A stretch of DNA of 28,057 nt from JACOTK01 sp038256565 (GTDB taxonomy: Bacteria; Actinomycetota; Acidimicrobiia; Acidimicrobiales; CADCSY01). Below the pieces are notes generated by a model that had not been told where the DNA came from, searched no databases, and saw nothing but the letters and a program-made list of their open reading frames with translations. The stretch is from the NCBI GenBank assembly GCA_038256565.1, contig JBBSKG010000019.1, positions 1 through 28,057 of the forward strand, in the 5' to 3' direction. The position numbers were made by a program, and so were the translations under genes. Position 1 is the first letter of the stretch; every line of letters begins with the position of its first letter. Shown in pieces: positions 23,874 to 28,057 of the stretch.

Positions 23874-24742
23874 CTAGCAGCGTTGGACTTACCAAGCATC
23901 ATGCACTTGGGAACGATTTCTTGGTGATGCTTGACGATCAAGGCGTTCATGAGATCGGGCCAAATCATGCGCGGGCTTGGTGTAATAGGCGCACTGGTAT
24001 TGGCGCAGATGGACTGATCGTTGTTACGACTGGGACTCAAGGGGCCGAGGTCACAATGACTCTCTATAACGCCGATGGAAGCGTCGCTGAGATAAGTGGC
24101 AATGGCATTCGCTGTCTCGGTCAGGCGGTTGCTCGCGATCGTGGGTTGGTAGATCTTGATCTCACCGTTGCGACTGGTTCGGGTTTTCGCACCTTGCATA
24201 TGCGAGCGGGCGAAGATGAGCGCACCATGATGGCCTCAGTCGATATGGGCCAAGCGTGTGAACAACAAGCGAGCGAACACTCGGCGAACGAAAAACAACC
24301 AAGCGAACAAACATGCGAGGTTGGAGATATTCCAACAACCAGCGGGCACCGTAAGAGTCTGAGCGTCGACATGGGTAATCCACACACCGTGTTGCTATAC
24401 GACGATATTGAAAAGCGCGACCGGGTTGCCGATGCGCTCAGAGCGGGAGCGAGCAACGTCGAGCTAGTGATGGTTGACTCAGCACCCGACACCATTTCTA
24501 TGCGTGTGATCGAGCGGGGTGTAGGCGAGACCTTTGCATGTGGTTCAGGCGCGTGTGCCGCAGCATATGCGGCCCATCAATGGGGAGTCGTTGGCACTCG
24601 GGTAACAGTAAAGATGCCAGGCGGAGATGTCACCGTCGACCTGCAACCAAACACGATTGTACTAACCGGCCCAACCGTGTTTATCGGGACCGTGTTAATA
24701 GGAACCGTGTTTATCGGAACAGCTGAGATTTCATGTCCCTGA
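23870..24742 (+). CDS. dapF: Diaminopimelate epimerase with Ser replacing the first catalytic Cys
   Basis: 290 residues, ATGA overlap with miaA. DapF converts LL- to meso-diaminopimelate for lysine and peptidoglycan. Seen: KHHALGNDFLVM, NRRTGIGADGL, LYNADGSVAEISGNGIRC, SVDMGNPHTVL, VIERGVGETFACGSGACAA. Canonical DapF uses two cysteines as acid/base, in a CGNG motif and in ACGSG. Here the second is present (Cys224), but the first position is Ser76 (codon AGT). An insert of about 30 Gln/Glu/Ser-rich residues (about 128-160) precedes the second half. The C-terminus is a short tandem repeat (TVFIG TVLIG TVFIG). It could be a serine-using variant of this lineage or an impaired enzyme. dapC in the same operon supports a DAP-pathway role. 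Confidence 0.85.
   Translation: MTSSVGLTKHHALGNDFLVMLDDQGVHEIGPNHARAWCNRRTGIGADGLIVVTTGTQGAEVTMTLYNADGSVAEISGNGIRCLGQAVARDRGLVDLDLTVATGSGFRTLHMRAGEDERTMMASVDMGQACEQQASEHSANEKQPSEQTCEVGDIPTTSGHRKSLSVDMGNPHTVLLYDDIEKRDRVADALRAGASNVELVMVDSAPDTISMRVIERGVGETFACGSGACAAAYAAHQWGVVGTRVTVKMPGGDVTVDLQPNTIVLTGPTVFIGTVLIGTVFIGTAEISCP
24674..24718 (+). repeat. Three 15-bp tandem repeats at the dapF 3' end
   Basis: Units of the form ACCGTGTTTATCGGR begin at 24674, 24689 and 24704. They encode TVFIG, TVLIG and TVFIG. The first and third differ at one base and the middle one at a few more. They extend the DapF C-terminus just before the hflX overlap. Confidence 0.85.
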
Positions 24743-25992
24743 TTGAACGCTCCTTTCGGGAGCGGATCATTCTCGTAGGGGTGGTCTTGGCACCCGCAAC
24801 CGAGGATGACGTCGAAGACCATCTCGACGAGCTGGCTCTGTTGGTTGACACGGCGGGGGCTGATGTCGTGGCCAGGGTTTTGCAGCGCCGTGATCGTCCC
24901 GACCCTGCGACCTTTATAGGTAAAGGAAAGGCCGAAGAGCTGCGTGAGCTTTCGTATGAGGTCGATGCCGACACGGTGGTTTTCGATGACGAGCTTTCGC
25001 CAGCACAGAGTCGCAACCTTGAAAAGATTCTTGGGCGAACAGCGATTGATCGCACAGCAGTGATCCTTGACATCTTCGCTCAAAACGCTCGCACTCAAGA
25101 GGGCCGTGCGCAGGTTGAACTAGCACTGCTTCGTTATCGCCTGCCTCGCCTGCGTGGAAGGGGTGTGACGTTTTCTCAACAGGCTGGTGGCATCGGCACT
25201 CGCGGTCCTGGTGAGACCCAGCTAGAAGTAGATCGTCGTCGCCTCCTCAAGCGCATTACTGCTCTTGAGGCCGATCTAGCGAGATTGACCTTGACGCGCC
25301 GCACGCAACGCAAAGCCCGAGGCCGTGGTCACCAGCGATCGGTGTCGCTTGTTGGATATACCAATGCTGGCAAGTCCACTTTGCTAAACCAGTTGACCGG
25401 CGCTGGAGTGTTGGTTGAAGACCGACTCTTTGCAACGCTCGACCCAAGGGTGCGCCGACTTGATCTTCCTGGGGGAGAAGCAGTGTTGTTGTCAGACACG
25501 GTGGGTTTTGTGCGCAAGCTTCCGCATCAATTGGTAGAAGCGTTTCGATCTACCTTGGAGGTCGTGGCCGAATCAGATTTGTTAGTGCATGTAGTCGATG
25601 CTTCCGCCGCTGACCCAGAGGCTCAGATCGCCGCCGTGCGTTTCGTGTTGGGCGAGATCAACGCTGCACAAGTGCCCGAGTTGTTGGTGTTCAACAAGAT
25701 CGACTGCGCACTTGGCGCAACCCGACTGGTAGAGCGCCATCCTGATTCAATCGGCATCTCGGCATTGACAGGCGAAGGTGTCGATGTGTTTCTGCGCACG
25801 CTGGCCGATCGGCTACGTGCGCTCGACACGGTTGTTGAGATGTTGGTTCCCTACGCACGGGGAGACGTGTTGGCAGCACTTCATCGAGAGGGTGAGGTTC
25901 TCGATGAGACACATGAAGACGAGGCCATTCGGGTGCGAGCGTGTGTTGATGATGCAACCGTTAATCGCTATCGGGAATATGTGGTCTCATGA
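24733..25992 (+). CDS. hflX: GTPase HflX
   Basis: 419 residues, starting at ATG 24733 inside the last 10 bases of dapF. HflX is a ribosome-binding GTPase that splits or rescues stalled 70S ribosomes, notably under heat or antibiotic stress. Seen: the N-terminal nucleotide-binding-like domain with FIGKGKAEEL and VFDDELSPAQSRNLEK, the GTRGPGETQLEVDRR linker, then the G domain: G1 GYTNAGKST (from Gly208), G3 DTVGF (255-259), G4 FNKID, and a G5-like ISALTGEG. All GTPase motifs are intact. The length is typical. dapC follows with an ATGA overlap. Confidence 0.95.
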   Translation: MSLIERSFRERIILVGVVLAPATEDDVEDHLDELALLVDTAGADVVARVLQRRDRPDPATFIGKGKAEELRELSYEVDADTVVFDDELSPAQSRNLEKILGRTAIDRTAVILDIFAQNARTQEGRAQVELALLRYRLPRLRGRGVTFSQQAGGIGTRGPGETQLEVDRRRLLKRITALEADLARLTLTRRTQRKARGRGHQRSVSLVGYTNAGKSTLLNQLTGAGVLVEDRLFATLDPRVRRLDLPGGEAVLLSDTVGFVRKLPHQLVEAFRSTLEVVAESDLLVHVVDASAADPEAQIAAVRFVLGEINAAQVPELLVFNKIDCALGATRLVERHPDSIGISALTGEGVDVFLRTLADRLRALDTVVEMLVPYARGDVLAALHREGEVLDETHEDEAIRVRACVDDATVNRYREYVVS

Positions 25993-27107
25993 GTGAGTCA
26001 GGCTTTGTTCCTCCGGCTTATCCCTACGATCGCCTTGCTCCACTTGCTGCTCGTGCAAAAACTCATGAGGGGGGAGTGGTGGATCTCTCCATTGGCACCC
26101 CAACCGACCCACCAGCGCCATTGGTGTTGCAAGCTTTGGCCAACTCAGGTGCTGAGCGTGGCTACCCGCCTTCGATTGGGTCAGTGGCTCTAAGACAAGC
26201 AGCGCAAGGCTGGATGCGCCGCCGTCTCGGCGTTGAGATTGAGACGTCCAACATTGCAGCGTGCATTGGTACCAAAGAGTTTGTTGCGGGCATACCCCAT
26301 TGGTTGCACCTGCGTGACCCGAGTAAAGACACTGTGTTGTACCCGGCGGTGAGTTACCCGAGCTATGCCATGGGTGCGACCTTGGCGAGGTGTCGTGCCG
26401 TGCCCGTTCCAGTTGATGAGCACTGGCGACTCGATCTGTCGGCGATTGACCCAGCTGATATTGAGCGAGCCTTGTGCTTGTGGGTCAACACTCCGGGAAA
26501 CCCTGCTGGGGGCCTCGACGATTTAGAAGCAGTGGCGACATGGGGTCGTGAACATGGCGTGTTAGTGCTCTCAGACGAGTGTTATGCCGAGTTCACATGG
26601 GATGGGCAGCGCAGCACGATCTTGGCGCATGGCATTGAAGGGCTCTTGGCCGTTCATTCGGTATCAAAACGTTCAAACCTTGCTGGGTTGCGAGTGGGTT
26701 TCTATGCAGGAGACTCCGATTTGGTGGCCTATTTGTCAGAACTGCGTAAACACGCTGGGCTCATGGTGCCAGGTCCTACGCAACACGCAGCGGCGGTAGC
26801 ACTTGGTGATGATGAACACGTCGAGGTGCAAGCCAGTCGTTATCGACGACGTTTGCAGCGGGCGAGTCACATTCTTAGCGAGGCATTTGGCATCGAGGCC
26901 ACCCTTCCAGGTGGTGGGCTTTATCTCTGGTTCCCAGCCCCCAATGGTGATGCATGGGCTTTCGCCGAACGCTTAGCCGTCGACGCCGGATGTCTCGTCA
27001 CCCCAGGAGAGTTCTTCGGCCCCGCCGGAGCCAATCACGTTCGCCTAGCCGTAGTAGCCCCCGACGCCCGCCTCGACCTCGTCGCACACCGCTTAGACGT
27101 CGTTTAA
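25989..27107 (+). CDS. dapC: Succinyldiaminopimelate aminotransferase
   Basis: 372 residues, ATGA overlap with hflX. Fold-type I PLP aminotransferase (class I/II). Seen: VVDLSIGTPTDPPAPLVLQA at the N-terminus, GTKEFVAGIPHWLHL, the NTPGNPAGG motif, SDECYAEFTWDG (Asp and Tyr contacting PLP), the Schiff-base lysine in SVSKRSNLAGLRVGF (Lys227), and RLAVVAPD near the C-terminus, whose Arg binds the substrate carboxylate. The opening and the short length match actinobacterial DapC, which makes N-succinyl-LL-diaminopimelate upstream of DapF. Presence of dapF two genes earlier supports this. A related aminotransferase specificity is possible. Confidence 0.85.
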   Translation: MSESGFVPPAYPYDRLAPLAARAKTHEGGVVDLSIGTPTDPPAPLVLQALANSGAERGYPPSIGSVALRQAAQGWMRRRLGVEIETSNIAACIGTKEFVAGIPHWLHLRDPSKDTVLYPAVSYPSYAMGATLARCRAVPVPVDEHWRLDLSAIDPADIERALCLWVNTPGNPAGGLDDLEAVATWGREHGVLVLSDECYAEFTWDGQRSTILAHGIEGLLAVHSVSKRSNLAGLRVGFYAGDSDLVAYLSELRKHAGLMVPGPTQHAAAVALGDDEHVEVQASRYRRRLQRASHILSEAFGIEATLPGGGLYLWFPAPNGDAWAFAERLAVDAGCLVTPGEFFGPAGANHVRLAVVAPDARLDLVAHRLDVV

Positions 27108-27109
27108 CA

Positions 27110-27125
27110 GGCGTCGTCTGACGCC
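27110..27125. terminator. Small convergent hairpin after dapC
   Basis: GGCGTC-GTCT-GACGCC forms a perfect 6-bp stem with a 4-base loop in the 23-base gap between the convergent dapC and mazF genes. There is no T-run on either side, so termination is only likely by position. Confidence 0.4.
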
Positions 27126-27130
27126 AAGGT

Positions 27131-27454
27131 TCAGCAGTCGATGGCAAACCTTGCAGCAGCGCAGGCTTTAGCCAGTTCCGTAGCGTCGAGCTGGCCGACT
27201 TGCGTGACGAGTTTGGACTTTTGAAGCGGCGTGATGTTGTCGAAGTTGGCCACGCACTCGCGGGGCAGACCGTGCGAGTGGCCGAGGGGTACCTCGGTAG
27301 GGATGTCGCGCACGCGAGTGGTCACGGGGGCGACGAGGATTGTGGTGAGGCGCGGAAGCACCGAATTACGAGTGAGCACGACAACGGGACGACGCTTGTC
27401 GCCGGGAATGTCCGCCAACCAAACCTCACCGCGCTGGGGTTCGATTGAGTTCAC
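27131..27454 (-). CDS. mazF: MazF/PemK-family toxin (endoribonuclease)
   Basis: 107 residues from GTG 27454, which overlaps the mazE stop (GTGA) and has GGAGGA just upstream; the ATG at 27481 lies within mazE. Family members cleave mRNA at short sequences in the cytoplasm when free of antitoxin. Seen: RGEVWLADIPGDKRRPVVVL (first strand and catalytic-loop Arg), ILVAPVTTRVRDIPTEVPLG (Thr/Ser catalytic strand), ECVANFDNITPLQKSKL, and a C-terminal VGQLDATEL helix. The length is normal and all family landmarks are present. It is co-translated with mazE. Confidence 0.9.
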   Translation of the reverse strand: MNSIEPQRGEVWLADIPGDKRRPVVVLTRNSVLPRLTTILVAPVTTRVRDIPTEVPLGHSHGLPRECVANFDNITPLQKSKLVTQVGQLDATELAKACAAARFAIDC

Positions 27455-27684
27455 TCTTCCTCCCATGGAAGGTCCGACCACAACAGGGCGTCCACCTCCT
27501 GGACCGTCTCGCTACCCTGCGGGACTCGCTCATAGCCTTGGGCGTGAATGCGCTCCAGCTCATCATCGATGAGAGCAATGAGTGCGCGATCGAGAATTTC
27601 CGAGACGTTGTTGCTGCCCGTGAGTTGCTTTGCTTGCGCAAGGCGACCCGGGTCGATAGTGGCTGACACCTTCGCTTTGTTCAA
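27451..27684 (-). CDS. mazE: MazE-like antitoxin
   Basis: 77 residues from TTG 27684 (GTG 27669 is a possible shorter start). The N-terminus KVSATIDPGRLAQAKQL followed by NNVSEILDRALIALIDDE looks like a ribbon-helix-helix DNA-binding domain. The C-terminus is acidic with WSDLPWEEE, typical of the segment that wraps the toxin. It is the first gene of the pair, overlapping mazF by four bases. Palindromes directly upstream are likely its operator, so autoregulation is expected. Confidence 0.85.
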   Translation of the reverse strand: MNKAKVSATIDPGRLAQAKQLTGSNNVSEILDRALIALIDDELERIHAQGYERVPQGSETVQEVDALLWSDLPWEEE

Positions 27685-27690
27685 AGTAAG

Positions 27691-27730
27691 AATCCTATAT
27701 CCCGAGGATTATTTATCCTACTAATAGTAG
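27691..27730 (-). promoter_or_regulatory. Palindromic operator region of mazEF
   Basis: Three linked inverted repeats lie immediately upstream of the mazE start: AATCCT (27691) with AGGATT (27705), AGGAT-TATTT-ATCCT (27705-27719) and CTACTA-A-TAGTAG (27718-27730). The AT-rich stretch between them could include the promoter. This is the expected place for antitoxin binding. Confidence 0.55.
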
Positions 27731-27779
27731 CATTAACTTACGCCTCAATCCTCTCCGGATATTCAATCCTTCAAACCGA

Positions 27780-27805
27780 TTGACAAATGAGGTATAGACC
27801 TCATT
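27780..27805 (+). promoter_or_regulatory. Possible promoter with overlapping palindrome
   Basis: A consensus TTGACA (27780-27785) is followed at once by a perfect inverted repeat, AATGAGGT-ATAG-ACCTCATT (27786-27805). No good -10 hexamer is seen at 16-18 bases. The position, about 160 bases before the exported-protein start, suggests a regulated promoter. Confidence 0.35.
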
Positions 27806-27965
27806 GAGCGAGTGCGGCCATCGTCTACTCAGGCCTCCCTCAAGAGTCGCTAATTGTTCCCTTGTTCTTTGCCGTACCGATACTTTGATGAGGGTTGGCG
27901 TTCACCTTGGCCTCATAGGTTGTTCCTTGTCTGATTCATCCAACAAGCAAAGGAGCGTTTGTCTC

Positions 27966-28057
27966 ATGAGATCACGTCTTATGGCTGGTGTCGGTCTTGG
28001 TGCTGTTTCACTTATAACTTCGACAGGTTTAGCAACAGGGGCTTCAACATTTGAAAA
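27966..28057 (+). CDS. N-terminus of an exported protein, 3' partial
   Basis: Open from ATG 27966 to the window end (30 codons). AGGAG (27951-27955) is well placed. It reads MRSRLMAGVGLGAVSLITST followed by GLATGAS, a typical signal peptide (two arginines, hydrophobic core, small residues at the predicted cleavage site). No lipobox cysteine is seen. The mature protein lies outside the window and its function is unknown. Confidence 0.7.
   Translation, partial: MRSRLMAGVGLGAVSLITSTGLATGASTFE

Overview
The window looks like a chromosomal segment of a mid-GC actinobacterium, most likely from the class Acidimicrobiia (Ilumatobacter-like aquatic lineages). This is an inference from three things. 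The core gene order ftsK - pgsA - cinA - recA - miaB - miaA - dapF - hflX is typical of Actinobacteria. There is a mycothiol-dependent formaldehyde dehydrogenase, and mycothiol is an actinobacterial thiol. The recA promoter region carries both an actinobacterial LexA box and a PafBC-type promoter.

Layout. Positions 1-5285 hold two tandem, same-strand paralogous repeat proteins, the first cut by the window edge. Each has an RCC1-type beta-propeller followed by three or four copies of a ~104-residue module with two conserved cysteines. At 5417-7852 lies the FtsK DNA translocase. Positions 7853-11438 are an accessory insertion, visibly GC-richer where I counted. It contains a decayed P-loop gene remnant (minus strand), a three-gene operon of exported proteins centred on a matrixin-like metalloprotease with an altered zinc motif, and a frameshifted, truncated toxin-antitoxin remnant that ends at a set of 14-bp repeats. 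Those repeats form a strong operator-like region in front of a DHA2 drug-efflux transporter. From 11528 the core genome resumes: transporter, pgsA and cinA on the plus strand, then an acyl-CoA ligase / mscR pair on the minus strand.

The recA locus (17733-19237) is the best regulatory region. It has a LexA-controlled promoter, a second promoter matching the mycobacterial RecA-independent damage consensus, recA itself and a hairpin terminator. No recX follows; a spoVS homologue does. An 84-bp element with 17-bp perfect inverted repeats separates spoVS from a convergent UbiB/ABC1-type kinase gene. A tightly overlapping operon miaB-miaA-dapF-hflX-dapC (21491-27107) combines tRNA A37 modification, diaminopimelate/lysine synthesis and a ribosome-associated GTPase. 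Its dapF carries serine where the first catalytic cysteine is expected. A minus-strand mazEF module with its own palindromic operator follows, and the window ends in the first 30 codons of an exported protein.

The most unusual items are the tandem RCC1/104-residue-module proteins, the exported metzincin operon in the inserted segment, the DapF Cys-to-Ser change and the 14-bp repeat array before the transporter. I saw no tRNA, rRNA, CRISPR array or intact insertion sequence.
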